Positions 29,586 through 38,323 are shown, numbered from the stretch's first letter. The stretch is 64,000 nt of DNA from Bizionia sp. M204 (GCF_023205095.1 NZ_CP046242.1:274501-338500); one strand, 5' to 3'. A program made the numbers and translations. Notes: generated by a model not told the origin, from the sequence alone.

Positions 29586-30683
29586 ATGAAATACATTGTA
29601 GCATTTAGTCGGATATTTGTAGGCGTACTTTTTATCATTTCAGGTTTCATTAAACTGAATGATCCACTTGGGTTTTCATATAAATTGCAGGAATATTTTG
29701 GCGAAGGTGTTTTAAATCTCCCTTTTTTAGAACCTTACGCATTAATTATTTCAATTCTTGTAGTTGTTTTTGAAGTCGTTTTAGGCGTTTTCTTACTCAT
29801 TGGTTACAAACCTAAATTTACAATTTATAGTTTATTGGCTATGATTGTGTTTTTTACATTTCTAACATTTTATTCCGCATATTTTGATAAAGTTAAAGAC
29901 TGTGGTTGTTTTGGCGATGCCTTAAAATTAACGCCATGGGAGAGTTTTACTAAAGATGTGGTGTTGCTAGTCTTTATTTTAATTTTATTAGTTGGCATCA
30001 AATACATTAAGCCGCTATTTGGAAGACCCGTTATAACAACCGCCATTGCTTTATTGAGCTTCTTGGCCTCTTTATCATTTGCTTATTATGTTTTAATGCA
30101 TTTGCCAGCAATAGATTTCAGAGCCTATAAGGTTGGGGCTAATATTCAAGAAGGCATGACGGTTCCTGAAAATGCGGCAAAACCTGTTCAAGAATTTACT
30201 TGGACATTTAACGTAAATGGAGCCGAAGAAATATTTGTAACCGACGGAAGTTACCCATCTGTGGATGGCGAGTATGTTGGTGTAGAATCCAAAGTAATTG
30301 ATCCAGGGTATGAGCCTCCTGTTGTCGATTTTTCAATAGAAACAGAAGATGAAGATCTTACAGAGTACTATTTAGAAAAAGACAAGCTCATCATGATTGT
30401 CATGTATAATTTGGCAACTGCCGAACCGGACGGTGTAGCTAAATTGAAAGCTTTTTCAGATAAAGCCCTTAAAAATGGTTATACAGTAATTGGTTTATCA
30501 GCATCTGGAGCGGCTGAAAAAGAGCAGTTTAAAGCGTCACATAAATTAAATTTCGATTTTTATTTATGTGATGAAAAAGCGTTAAAAACAGTTGTTCGAG
30601 CTAGCCCTGGTATTGTTAAATTAGAAAAAGGAACCGTTGTTCAAAAAGCACATTGGAATGATATTGAGAAAATAAAACTGTAA
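29586..30683 (+). CDS. DoxX-like membrane protein with thioredoxin-like C-terminus (BT_3928 family)
   Basis: A 365-residue protein. Residues 1-180 form four to five hydrophobic helices of the DoxX type, with the motif RIFVGVLFIISGFIKLNDPLGF and a conserved KDCGCFGDALKLTPWESF. The C-terminal ~120 residues look like a thioredoxin fold (LIMIVMYNLATAEPDG...YTVIGLSASG...FDFYLCDEKALKTVVRASPGIV) but lack a CXXC pair. This two-part architecture is that of the BT_3928 family. The function is not known; a redox or membrane-quality role is inferred from the parts. Confidence 0.87.
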   Translation: MKYIVAFSRIFVGVLFIISGFIKLNDPLGFSYKLQEYFGEGVLNLPFLEPYALIISILVVVFEVVLGVFLLIGYKPKFTIYSLLAMIVFFTFLTFYSAYFDKVKDCGCFGDALKLTPWESFTKDVVLLVFILILLVGIKYIKPLFGRPVITTAIALLSFLASLSFAYYVLMHLPAIDFRAYKVGANIQEGMTVPENAAKPVQEFTWTFNVNGAEEIFVTDGSYPSVDGEYVGVESKVIDPGYEPPVVDFSIETEDEDLTEYYLEKDKLIMIVMYNLATAEPDGVAKLKAFSDKALKNGYTVIGLSASGAAEKEQFKASHKLNFDFYLCDEKALKTVVRASPGIVKLEKGTVVQKAHWNDIEKIKL

Positions 30684-30743
30684 GGATAAACACTAATAAA
30701 ATAAAGAGATTTAATTCTGATAAGCTACCTATTACATAAAATC

Positions 30744-31793
30744 ATGTATGCATTACTGACGCTTTTCGGGGTGGTAACAGTTATATTTTTATTGTTTAAT
30801 GTATTGCCTGGTGATCCCGCTAAAATGATGCTAGGTCAAAACCAATCAGCTGAACAGGTAGAAGCCGTCCGTCAGAAATACGGTTTTGATAAACCCAAAA
30901 CCACTCAATATTTTTATTACCTAAACGATTTATTGCCTATATCATTTCACGCTAAAAATGAAGCGGATTATACCTTTTTAAAACCCGGAAAGTATGCAGC
31001 AACGCCTTTGTTTTCTGTTGGCAATACAACAATCGTTTTAAAACTTCCCTATTTACGGGAATCCTTTACCAAGCAAGGTAAACGCGTCTCTGAAGTGATT
31101 GGAGAAACCTTACCAAATACAGCTATATTGGCCGTATCCGCCATAACTATTGCTTTGTTTTTAGGACTTATTCTTGGTGTGGTTTCGGCTATTTACAAGG
31201 ATACATGGTTGGATAAAGGCATTCAAATTGTGAGTACCGTAGGAATGAGTGTGCCTTCATTTTTTAGTGCTATTCTATTCGCTTGGTTTTTCGGATTCGT
31301 ATTACATAAATATACCAAATTGGAAATGACAGGCAGTCTTTATGAATTAGATGATTATGGACAAGCCATGCATATTCAATGGAAAAATTTAATACTTCCA
31401 GCTATAGTTTTGGGAATTCGGCCGTTAGCAGTGGTTATTCAGCTCATGCGAAATTCACTGTTGGAGGTGTATAATCAAGATTTTATTCGCACCGCAAGAG
31501 CAAAAGGCTTAAGCGAATATCAAATTATTAGAAAACATGCCGTTAAAAATGCCTTGAATCCGGTAGTTACCGCCATTTCTGGATGGTTTGCATCTATGTT
31601 GGCAGGTGCTGTTTTTGTAGAATATATTTTTGGTTGGAATGGTCTCGGTAAAGAAATTGTAAATGCTTTAAATACACTGGACTTACCGGTTATAATGGGT
31701 TCTGTATTGATAATTGCGGTAATCTTCATAATTATCAATATTTTTGTCGATATTATTTATACGTGGTTGGATCCAAAAGTAGCGTTGGAATAG
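30744..31793 (+). CDS. DppB-like ABC transporter permease
   Basis: A 349-residue integral membrane permease of the oligopeptide/dipeptide transporter family. The start region FGVVTVIFLLFNVLPGDPAKMMLGQN and the C-terminal LLEVYNQDFIRTARAKGLS (EAA loop) are diagnostic, and it ends IIYTWLDPKVALE. The first ATG gives MYALLTLFG. The frame is open upstream and encodes LISYLLHKI before this Met, which matches the usual family N-terminus, so translation may begin at a non-ATG codon (ATT 30714 or CTG 30717). No partner permease (DppC), ATPase or binding protein is adjacent; tpiA follows. Confidence 0.88.
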   Translation: MYALLTLFGVVTVIFLLFNVLPGDPAKMMLGQNQSAEQVEAVRQKYGFDKPKTTQYFYYLNDLLPISFHAKNEADYTFLKPGKYAATPLFSVGNTTIVLKLPYLRESFTKQGKRVSEVIGETLPNTAILAVSAITIALFLGLILGVVSAIYKDTWLDKGIQIVSTVGMSVPSFFSAILFAWFFGFVLHKYTKLEMTGSLYELDDYGQAMHIQWKNLILPAIVLGIRPLAVVIQLMRNSLLEVYNQDFIRTARAKGLSEYQIIRKHAVKNALNPVVTAISGWFASMLAGAVFVEYIFGWNGLGKEIVNALNTLDLPVIMGSVLIIAVIFIIINIFVDIIYTWLDPKVALE

Positions 31794-31905
31794 AATCCCT
31801 GTGAAAACAAGAACTTTATAAAATCATGCTTAAACTAAAGTCAAGCAGCACCCCCAGTCAAATATATTATTAAAAAGAAGCATAAAGCATTAAAAAAGTA
31901 GGAAT

Positions 31906-32655
31906 ATGAGAAAACAAATAGTTGCCGGAAATTGGAAAATGAATAATGATTTGTCGCAAACCGAATTGTTAATTACCAATTTAAAAAGACAGGTAAAAAC
32001 CTCTGAAGCAGAAATGATGATAGCACCTTCATTTACCAATTTATGGTCTGCTTTTGAATCGCTTCGGGAATATGATGTTGAAGTTATTGCGCAAAACATG
32101 CACTTTGCAGAAAGTGGTGCCTATACAGGAGAGGTAAGTGCGGGTATGTTGAAAAGTGTTGGTATACAAACGGTAATTTTAGGCCATAGTGAGCGTCGTG
32201 CGTATTTTAATGAAACCGATGATTTATTAGCTGAAAAAGTTGATGCTGCTTTAAAAAATGATATGCGTGTAATTTTTTGTTTCGGGGAAGAATTAGCAGA
32301 TAGAAAGTCTAATAATCATGAAACGGTTGTTGAAAACCAAATCAAGAATGGGCTGTTTCATTTGGATGCAGATGCTTTTAAAACTATTGTTTTAGCTTAC
32401 GAACCCGTTTGGGCAATAGGAACTGGCGAAACCGCTAGTCCGGAACAAGCACAGGATATGCATGCATTTATCAGAAAAACTTTAACCAATAAATATGGAC
32501 AAAGCGTAGCGGATTCAGTTTCCATATTATATGGTGGAAGCGTGAAACCTAATAATGCGCAGGAAATATTTTCCAAACCAGATGTAGATGGTGGCCTCAT
32601 TGGTGGAGCAGCATTGAATGCCGACGATTTTATGACTATTGTTAATGCATTTTAA
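31906..32655 (+). CDS. tpiA: Triosephosphate isomerase
   Basis: A glycolytic enzyme that interconverts dihydroxyacetone phosphate and glyceraldehyde 3-phosphate. The 249-residue TIM barrel shows the start VAGNWKMNND (Asn and Lys of the active site), the catalytic His in LGHSERR, and the catalytic Glu in AYEPVWAIGTG. Phosphate-binding loop 7 and LYGGSVKPNNA, then DGGLIGGAAL, complete the set. It is separated from prmA by 10 bases and forms an operon with it. Confidence 0.98.
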   Translation: MRKQIVAGNWKMNNDLSQTELLITNLKRQVKTSEAEMMIAPSFTNLWSAFESLREYDVEVIAQNMHFAESGAYTGEVSAGMLKSVGIQTVILGHSERRAYFNETDDLLAEKVDAALKNDMRVIFCFGEELADRKSNNHETVVENQIKNGLFHLDADAFKTIVLAYEPVWAIGTGETASPEQAQDMHAFIRKTLTNKYGQSVADSVSILYGGSVKPNNAQEIFSKPDVDGGLIGGAALNADDFMTIVNAF

Positions 32656-32665
32656 GTAAAAATAT

Positions 32666-33505
32666 ATGTCAAATACAATTTATATAGGTTACGATTTTAC
32701 CGTAACCCCATTGCAGCCAGCTGTTGAAATTTTAATAGCCGAACTAGGCTATGCCGGTTTTGAGAGTTTTGTGGAAACAGAAACAGGCGTTACGGCTTAC
32801 ATTCAGAAAGACGAATGGCGAAGCGATATTTTAGAAGATATTCAAATTTTAGATTCCGATGAATTTGAAATAACATTCGAATTCAACGAAATAGAACAAG
32901 TAAATTGGAATGCCGAATGGGAGCGAAATTTCAATCCAATTATTGTGGATGATGTCTGTGCAGTTCGTGCCCCTTTCCATGAAAAGTTCGATACGAAATA
33001 CGATATTATTATCGAACCCAAAATGAGTTTTGGAACAGGACATCATGAAACCACCCACATGATGATTCAGCATATTCTTAAAAATGATTTTACGGATAAA
33101 ACCGTTTTAGATATGGGCTGTGGAACTGGTGTTTTGGCTATTTTAGCCGAAATGAAAGGGGCCAAAAAACTGGAAGCTATAGATATTGACAACTGGTGTT
33201 ATTTAAATAGTGTGGAAAATGTGGAGCGTAACAACTGCCATAAAATTTCCGTATATGAAGGCGATGTTAGCTTGCTTAAAAATAAAGCTTACGATATAAT
33301 TATTGCGAATATCAATAGAAACATATTGCTTCAGGACATTCCAGAATATGCTACTTGCCTAAATGCGAAAGGTTTGTTATTTTTAAGTGGATTTTATTTT
33401 GATGATATTCCGGTCCTTGAAGAACTTTGTAATAAAATGAACCTTAAACGCGTTGATACATTACAACGTAACGATTGGGTTGCTTTAAAATTCGAAAAAG
33501 AATAA
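32666..33505 (+). CDS. prmA: Ribosomal protein L11 methyltransferase
   Basis: A 279-residue SAM-dependent methyltransferase that trimethylates ribosomal protein L11. The N-terminal ~110 residues form the L11-recognition domain. The methyltransferase domain begins PKMSFGTGHHETTHMM and has the SAM loop VLDMGCGTGVLAI, the acidic residue in LEAIDIDNWC, and the NPPY-like segment DIIIANINRNIL. It lies between tpiA and clpS on the same strand. Confidence 0.95.
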   Translation: MSNTIYIGYDFTVTPLQPAVEILIAELGYAGFESFVETETGVTAYIQKDEWRSDILEDIQILDSDEFEITFEFNEIEQVNWNAEWERNFNPIIVDDVCAVRAPFHEKFDTKYDIIIEPKMSFGTGHHETTHMMIQHILKNDFTDKTVLDMGCGTGVLAILAEMKGAKKLEAIDIDNWCYLNSVENVERNNCHKISVYEGDVSLLKNKAYDIIIANINRNILLQDIPEYATCLNAKGLLFLSGFYFDDIPVLEELCNKMNLKRVDTLQRNDWVALKFEKE

Positions 33506-33549
33506 CCGTTAATTGAAGCTGGCTTCAAATAACGATAAATTTAAAAATT

Positions 33550-33825
33550 ATGAGTACCAAAGAACAAACATTAGAAGATGTTCTCCTTAAAGAAGAGGTT
33601 TTAAAGGAAAACGAAATTATTCTTTATAATGATGATGTTAATACCTTTGATCACGTTATAAATACTTTAATTTACGCCTGTGATCATACAGCCGAACAAG
33701 CCGAACAATGTTCTATTTTAGTGCATTATAAAGGACAGTGCACGGTAAAAACAGGTTCTTATAAAGAGCTAGAACCACGATGCTCAATGCTTTTAGAAGC
33801 AGGTTTGAGTGCGGAGTTAATTTAA
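33550..33825 (+). CDS. clpS: ATP-dependent Clp protease adaptor ClpS
   Basis: A 91-residue N-recognin that delivers N-degron substrates to the ClpA-type unfoldase. The family core is ENEIILYNDDVNTFDHVIN, in which NDD and TFDHV line the N-degron pocket. Next come CDHTAEQAEQCSILVHYKGQC and a GSYKELEP stretch. It is slightly shorter at the N-terminus than E. coli ClpS. It is the last gene of the tpiA-prmA-clpS run; a hairpin follows. Confidence 0.95.
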   Translation: MSTKEQTLEDVLLKEEVLKENEIILYNDDVNTFDHVINTLIYACDHTAEQAEQCSILVHYKGQCTVKTGSYKELEPRCSMLLEAGLSAELI

Positions 33826-33829
33826 AAAA

Positions 33830-33853
33830 GGTACCCAAATTTATTTGGGTACC
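33830..33853 (+). terminator. Hairpin after clpS
   Basis: A perfect 11-bp stem, GGTACCCAAAT and its complement, with a 2-base spacer (effective loop larger). It lies 4 bases after the stop. Only TCATTT follows, so as a rho-independent terminator it is weak. Confidence 0.6.
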
Positions 33854-34177
33854 TCATTTAAGGAAATCCACTTGATTAAGTGTTAATCCTCCGATTAATA
33901 GCATAATAAATATCAAAAATAATTAGCTAAAAAACTATGATTTTTATCAGTATTCAAAATGTTTCTAGGTAGTTATTAAGTCTTCTTTTATTTTCTTCAA
34001 TCACAATAACGGAACGTTTTGGTCATTTTTCGGTAGGCCATAAGCGGTTTTTCAAAAAGAAAAGGCTTTACAAATAGAAGTTTTTGTAGGTGTTTTTTTT
34101 TAAATGTATCCAAACTGATTTATATCATATATAAAACCGTTTTAAAGCTTTAAATTTAAAGATAAAGACTTTTATTT
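33854..34177. other. Intergenic region without recognised gene
   Basis: I see no coding frame, RNA cloverleaf or convincing repeat in these 324 AT-rich bases between clpS and the following hypothetical gene. Confidence 0.6.
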
Positions 34178-34576
34178 ATGAATATCAATCAAATAAGAAA
34201 TTTAGAATTTTTTCAAAACCTTGGAAAGTTGTTTTATGCTGTGGCTTTTGCCGATAAAAACATCGTTAAAGAAGAGTTTAGTACTTTAGTTTCATGTTTA
34301 GATGATTCGAGCTTCAGTCATATTTTTTTAGAAACAGAATTTAAATACCACGTTATATCAATATTTAATACATTGTATTTAGAACAAAGCGATGCACAAA
34401 AGTGCTTTGATGAATTTTTAGATTATAAAAAGCAGAATAATAACCTATTCTCAAAACCTATCAATGAAGCTATATTAAAAATGGCGAGTAAACTAGCAGC
34501 TAGTTTTTCTGGTCAAAACAAATCCGAGCTTATTATGCTTGTAAATTTGAGTATTGAATTAAAAAAAGGGAACTAA
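34178..34576 (+). CDS. Hypothetical helical protein, weakly TerB-like
   Basis: A 132-residue soluble protein predicted to be mainly helical. I do not recognise it with certainty. The segment LGKLFYAVAFADKNIVKEEFSTLVSC resembles the first helices of TerB-like domains (helix, acidic turn, E on the next helix), but metal ligands are not clear. It is the last chromosomal gene before the integrated element and is outside it. Confidence 0.6.
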   Translation: MNINQIRNLEFFQNLGKLFYAVAFADKNIVKEEFSTLVSCLDDSSFSHIFLETEFKYHVISIFNTLYLEQSDAQKCFDEFLDYKKQNNNLFSKPINEAILKMASKLAASFSGQNKSELIMLVNLSIELKKGN

Positions 34577-34730
34577 TAAATTCGGTATTTAACGTTAAAA
34601 TTGATTTGAATACTTAAAACATGGATTATACGGTGTAATGGTTTTAAATTCAGAAGTGTATTAAAAAAAATTAAGTTTTTTAAATTGCTGCGCATTAAGA
34701 AAGCTCCGCTCAAAACATGCTTAAAACAAA

Positions 34731-34762
34731 AAAAACGCTCAAGCTAGCTTGGCGTTTTTTTT
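34731..34762. terminator. Bidirectional hairpin, probably the original tRNA-Arg terminator
   Basis: Arms AAAAACGCTCAAGC and GCTTGGCGTTTTT pair with one bulged base, with A and T runs on both sides. It lies 16 bases to the left of the displaced tRNA-Arg 3' half, where the leftward tRNA transcript would have ended before the element inserted. Confidence 0.65.
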
Positions 34763-34778
34763 CTTATTTAAGTAATTT

Positions 34779-34829
34779 TAGTGACCTCGACTGGATTCAA
34801 ACCAGTAACCTCTTGAGCCGTAATCAAGT
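34779..34829 (-). repeat. attL: displaced 3' half of tRNA-Arg
   Basis: This 51-bp copy is identical to 49456-49506. It covers the tRNA-Arg sequence from the anticodon stem (around tRNA position 26) to the discriminator base plus two flanking bases. It lacks the 5' half, so it is a tRNA fragment left by integration. Confidence 0.95.
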
Positions 34830-34942
34830 ATATAGCTATTTGTTAGTTACTCGAAATATAGCTGATTATTGATATTATATAGCATTAACGTGGTTTTTGC
34901 TGTTATGTGTTAATATCTATTATATGTTTAGTAATGTATTTT

Positions 34943-34979
34943 TTCTGCAAATATTCTGCAAATATTTATATTTGCAGAA
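34943..34979. promoter_or_regulatory. Left-end integrase arm-site cluster overlapping the int promoter
   Basis: Two tandem TTCTGCAAAT units (34943-34952, 34954-34963; 11-bp period) are followed by one inverted copy (34970-34979). A perfect -7 box TATATTTG (34967-34974) overlaps the inverted copy and lies 17 bases before the integrase ATG. The tandem pair recurs identically near the right end (49390-49410). The pattern fits arm-type binding sites of the integrase, with possible autoregulation. Confidence 0.7.
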
Positions 34980-34990
34980 ACGGTATTACT

Positions 34991-36250
34991 ATGAACAAAA
35001 AAATAGATGACTATAAAATTTCTATTAAGCTAGATGTCAGAAGGAAAAAAGCTAATAAAACTTATCCTGTTAAATTGCGAGTATATGGAAAGCAGACAAA
35101 AAAAGAAAAATGGTATTCTTTAGATGTTGACTTAACCGAAGATAAATTTGAAACTATTTGGGTAAACGGTAATAGTAATAAGTTGCGTGGTTCTAATAAA
35201 GAGGTTTATACAAAGCTTCAAGCTTATCTATCAAGAGCAGAAAATGAAGCAAGGGAAATGACTGTTTTTGATTTTGATAAATTTGAAACTAAATTTTTCC
35301 GTAAATCGTCAGATAAAAATAATGTGAAGTATCATTTTGATCTTGTGATTAGCAAAAACATGAAAAATGATAAAATTGGAACAGCTGAAAGTTATAAATA
35401 CACTTTTAATTCTTTGGCTGAATTTAGCAAGACTAAAAAGAAATGTGAAGGTGAAAAGCTAACTTTTAATCATATTACTGTTGATTGGTTAAAAGATTAT
35501 GAGAAAACGATGCTACTGCAAGGTAAAAGTATAACCACTATTGGGATTTACACACGAACATTAAGAGTGATCTTTAATAATGCCATTGATGAAGGCGATA
35601 TAATTAATGATATTTACCCTTTTGGCAAGAAGAAATATAGCATACCTAAATCCAAGAAGGTAAAAAAGGCTTTAAACTCAACGCAGCTTAAAACGTTATT
35701 TAATGCTAAAGCTGAAAACGATAATGAACAACTGGCTAAAGATTTTTGGTTTTTTAGTTATTCATGCAACGGTATGAATTTTAAAGATATGGCTTTGTTG
35801 AAATATTCAGACATAAAAAAAGACAGATTCTCATATTTTAGGGCAAAAACATTTGACAAGACTGCCGAAAAAACTGAAATAATAATATATTTGACCGACT
35901 TCACGAATGGTATTATATCCCGATACGGTAATAAAATTAAAAATGATTTTGTTTTTAACATCATATCTAAAAATGATACAAGTGAAACGCAATACAAGAA
36001 AATTAAAAACTTCACACGCTTGGTTAACGACCACTTAAAGAGACTAGCTAAAAGAAACAATTTACCAAGCGATATTTCGACGTACTGGGCAAGACATTCG
36101 TTCGCTACTAATTCAATGCGTAAAGGTGTTAGTATAGAGTTTATAAGTGAAGCCTTAAATCATAGTGATTTAAGTGTAACTAAAAATTATCTTGATGGCT
36201 TTGAAGATGAAGCTAAAAAAGAATTTGCTAACTCAATAATGGATTTTTAA
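34991..36250 (+). CDS. Tyrosine-type site-specific recombinase (element integrase)
   Basis: A 419-residue integrase. The N-terminus (ISIKLDVRRKKANKTYPVKLRVYGK) is the arm-binding domain seen in Bacteroidota integrases, followed by a SAM-like core-binding domain (residues about 110-210). The catalytic domain has FFSYSCNGMNFKDMALLKYSDI, then YWARHSFATNSMRKG with the HxxR-type Arg/His, and SEALNHSDLSVTKNYLDGF with the nucleophilic Tyr near residue 398. I chose the ATG at 34991 (MNKKIDDYK). An upstream start at 34907 would run through the promoter and arm sites. Position next to attL fits its role in integration at tRNA-Arg. Confidence 0.93.
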   Translation: MNKKIDDYKISIKLDVRRKKANKTYPVKLRVYGKQTKKEKWYSLDVDLTEDKFETIWVNGNSNKLRGSNKEVYTKLQAYLSRAENEAREMTVFDFDKFETKFFRKSSDKNNVKYHFDLVISKNMKNDKIGTAESYKYTFNSLAEFSKTKKKCEGEKLTFNHITVDWLKDYEKTMLLQGKSITTIGIYTRTLRVIFNNAIDEGDIINDIYPFGKKKYSIPKSKKVKKALNSTQLKTLFNAKAENDNEQLAKDFWFFSYSCNGMNFKDMALLKYSDIKKDRFSYFRAKTFDKTAEKTEIIIYLTDFTNGIISRYGNKIKNDFVFNIISKNDTSETQYKKIKNFTRLVNDHLKRLAKRNNLPSDISTYWARHSFATNSMRKGVSIEFISEALNHSDLSVTKNYLDGFEDEAKKEFANSIMDF

Positions 36251-36260
36251 ATATACAATA

Positions 36261-37406
36261 ATGCTAAAAAAATTAGATAACCGTTTTAGTTATTCAGAAG
36301 TAGAGGTTAAGAACTTTTTAGATGAACTTTATCAAGCCTATGAAGATGGTGTTATAAAGGATGCAGATATAGATATGCAGCTCGAAAAGTTTGTTGATGC
36401 AATAAAAGAGTATTTAGGAAACGAGATATTGTACAAAGAACGAATAAATTCTATTTTCATAAAACTACACTTGTCAATTCCAAATGAAGTGAAAGAAGAA
36501 TGTAATGTTTGTCGTATGGATCGTAATCTTTCAGATGAAATTATATGTAGAAAATATTTTGAAGAAGCCTACGACGAGATTGTTGCGAAAGTTGTTCCAT
36601 ATGTTGGCTATGTAGAAAATAATAGACACACATTTAATTCAAAAGACTTACTGCTTTCAGCGACCAATGAATTTTTTGAGCATTTTGAAGCTAAAAATGG
36701 TAAGTTGGATTTTTACGCTGATAAATTTGATAAGATAATGTTGACCAATTCTTTAATGATTCTGCGCGAATCTTTGCTTGAAATGGACACCCGAACTGCG
36801 ATGCAAAGGGTTATCGAGATAATCGAAGAATTAGAGAGTCACAAGGTTATTGCGCAATCTACAGATAGGGTATTATATAATCATGTTAAACCTCAAATAA
36901 AATTCCTAAAAAAACAATTGAAATATTATGAGAAAAAACTATTAACAGAATCGTTAAATGATAGATCCGATGAAAAACCTAAAATAGAAGATGTTTTAGA
37001 ATCGAACAAAAATATAATTGATCCTAAATCCGTTTTAACTGGGAGCAATGTTTTTTGTGCGTCAATGCCCATAGATATACCTATAGAGCATTTCAAAATA
37101 CTTACAATCAGCAAAAGCAAAAATGGTAAACCGTATTTAACCCAAGGTGAATTTGAAATTTTTATTCAAAGAGCCTTTTTAGGTGTAGAAAATTTAGAAA
37201 AACTAAAATTTAATCAAGAACCAAAAGGAGAGAAGTTAAAAATACAATATTTATTTAGACAGTTTTATGAAAACTATTGTTTTGAGTATTTCGATACTGG
37301 GCAAACACAAGATTTTTTTATTAAACTTTTGACTGAAAATTTTACGGGATGGAACTTTAAAAATGTGAAAAATAATTTCAAAACAAAGCCAAAATCACTT
37401 ATTTAA
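36261..37406 (+). CDS. Hypothetical protein of the element, next to the integrase
   Basis: A 381-residue protein that starts 10 bases after the integrase stop, so it is cotranscribed. I do not recognise a named domain. It is largely helical and charged. Cys-rich residues CNVCRMDRN occur near residue 82. The C-terminal ~110 residues (GKPYLTQGEFEIFIQRAFLG...KFNQEPKGEKLKIQYLFRQFYE) form a compact block of the kind I associate with proteins of Bacteroidota mobile elements. It may regulate excision or replication; the position is the only basis for that. Confidence 0.7.
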   Translation: MLKKLDNRFSYSEVEVKNFLDELYQAYEDGVIKDADIDMQLEKFVDAIKEYLGNEILYKERINSIFIKLHLSIPNEVKEECNVCRMDRNLSDEIICRKYFEEAYDEIVAKVVPYVGYVENNRHTFNSKDLLLSATNEFFEHFEAKNGKLDFYADKFDKIMLTNSLMILRESLLEMDTRTAMQRVIEIIEELESHKVIAQSTDRVLYNHVKPQIKFLKKQLKYYEKKLLTESLNDRSDEKPKIEDVLESNKNIIDPKSVLTGSNVFCASMPIDIPIEHFKILTISKSKNGKPYLTQGEFEIFIQRAFLGVENLEKLKFNQEPKGEKLKIQYLFRQFYENYCFEYFDTGQTQDFFIKLLTENFTGWNFKNVKNNFKTKPKSLI

Positions 37407-37441
37407 TTACTGCACTTACTTTTGTTATTACCGCACTTACT
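37406..37441. repeat. Pair of 15-bp direct repeats (iteron-like) before the HTH gene
   Basis: ATTACTGCACTTACT (37406-37420) and ATTACCGCACTTACT (37427-37441) differ at one base and are exactly 21 bp apart, two helical turns. They begin at the stop codon of the preceding gene. They may bind the HTH protein encoded 64 bases downstream or a replication protein. Confidence 0.65.
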
Positions 37442-37504
37442 GTTTCTATAATAAAGGTTTAAAAACACTATAACTTAGTACCTGTAAAATTCTAAACAAG
37501 TACT

Positions 37505-37849
37505 ATGAGAACATTAAATTTTGAAAATCTGCCTAACGCAGTCGCTGAACTTATAAAAGGTCAAAGCGAATTGAGAGCCTTACTTCTTCAAAAGGCAAAT
37601 CTAGAACCCGAAATGGAAGTACCAATCCAAGTGGATGGTGTTATGCCAATTACGGGTTTTTCTAAACCCACTATTTACGGATATGTCCAACGGAACGAAA
37701 TACCTTATCATAAAAAAGGTAATCGTTTGTATTTTTTCAAGTCTGAAATAATAGACTGGATAAAACAAGGCAAACAAAAAACTATTAAAGAAGTTGAAAC
37801 TGACGTCGATACTTTATTGTCTAACAAAGGAAAAAGATTAAGAAAATGA
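37505..37849 (+). CDS. Helix-turn-helix protein, excisionase/MerR-like
   Basis: A 114-residue DNA-binding protein. Residues about 48-92 (PITGFSKPTIYGYVQRNEIPYHKKGNRLYFFKSEIIDWIKQGK) form a winged helix of the HTH_17 excisionase type. The N-terminal part is a short helical region. In other Bacteroidota elements such proteins act as recombination directionality factors or transcription regulators. Here the position between the integrase and the replication genes fits either role. Confidence 0.85.
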   Translation: MRTLNFENLPNAVAELIKGQSELRALLLQKANLEPEMEVPIQVDGVMPITGFSKPTIYGYVQRNEIPYHKKGNRLYFFKSEIIDWIKQGKQKTIKEVETDVDTLLSNKGKRLRK

Positions 37850-37920
37850 GAAATTCAAGAATTAAATCATTCAAAAAATCAATTTTATTAATCGTTAGTC
37901 TAACGTTAAATTAACGCACA

Positions 37921-38121
37921 ATGGATAGATATACATACGAATGTAAATATTGTGGTGGTAAATATACCCCAAAAAGAAGGTATAAACAGAAATACTGTAG
38001 TAATAGTTGTCGAGTAAATGCTTTCAATAAACGAAAACAGATTGAACAGAGTTTACCCGATGAAGAAAAAGACAAAAAAGGATTCAACAAAAAAGGGAAT
38101 GAGTTGGTCTGGAATCGGTGA
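37921..38121 (+). CDS. Small zinc-finger protein of the element
   Basis: A 66-residue basic protein with C8-x2-C11 and C26-x3-C30 (CKYC...YCSNSC), a four-Cys zinc site like those of small nucleic-acid-binding proteins. Its end overlaps the next gene by 62 bases in another frame. Similar zinc-finger proteins followed by a small protein with a PATKGDI motif form a pair that I associate with Bacteroidota integrative elements; the function is unknown. Confidence 0.7.
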   Translation: MDRYTYECKYCGGKYTPKRRYKQKYCSNSCRVNAFNKRKQIEQSLPDEEKDKKGFNKKGNELVWNR

Positions 38122-38323
38122 TGCTGCTGTCGGAACTTTAGCAACTAATTTAGCTACCAGTTTGTTTACAAGAGAAGAAAATAAACCTGCAACCAAAGGC
38201 GATATTCAGAAACTTTTAAATGGCGGTATTAATAATTTGATACTTGTGAAAAACATACCAGTAAGGATGGATGGAACAAGAACCTATTTTGATACCATTA
38301 AACAAATACTAATTTATAAATAG
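38060..38323 (+). CDS. Small element protein with PATKGDI motif
   Basis: An 87-residue protein, taking the ATG at 38060 (MKKKTKKDSTKKG). A weakly hydrophobic, Ala/Gly-rich segment (GIGDAAVGTLATNLATSLF) is followed by TREENKPATKGDIQKLLNGG. The function is not known. It overlaps the zinc-finger gene by 62 bases, which suggests translational coupling, and ends 4 bases before the next gene. The longer frame from 38018 is less likely because it overlaps more. Confidence 0.6.
   Translation: MKKKTKKDSTKKGMSWSGIGDAAVGTLATNLATSLFTREENKPATKGDIQKLLNGGINNLILVKNIPVRMDGTRTYFDTIKQILIYK

Noticed and set aside
36926-37120. Minus-strand frame inside the 381-residue element gene
   Set aside because: Shadow of the coding strand; the plus frame is in the operon and has consistent protein character.
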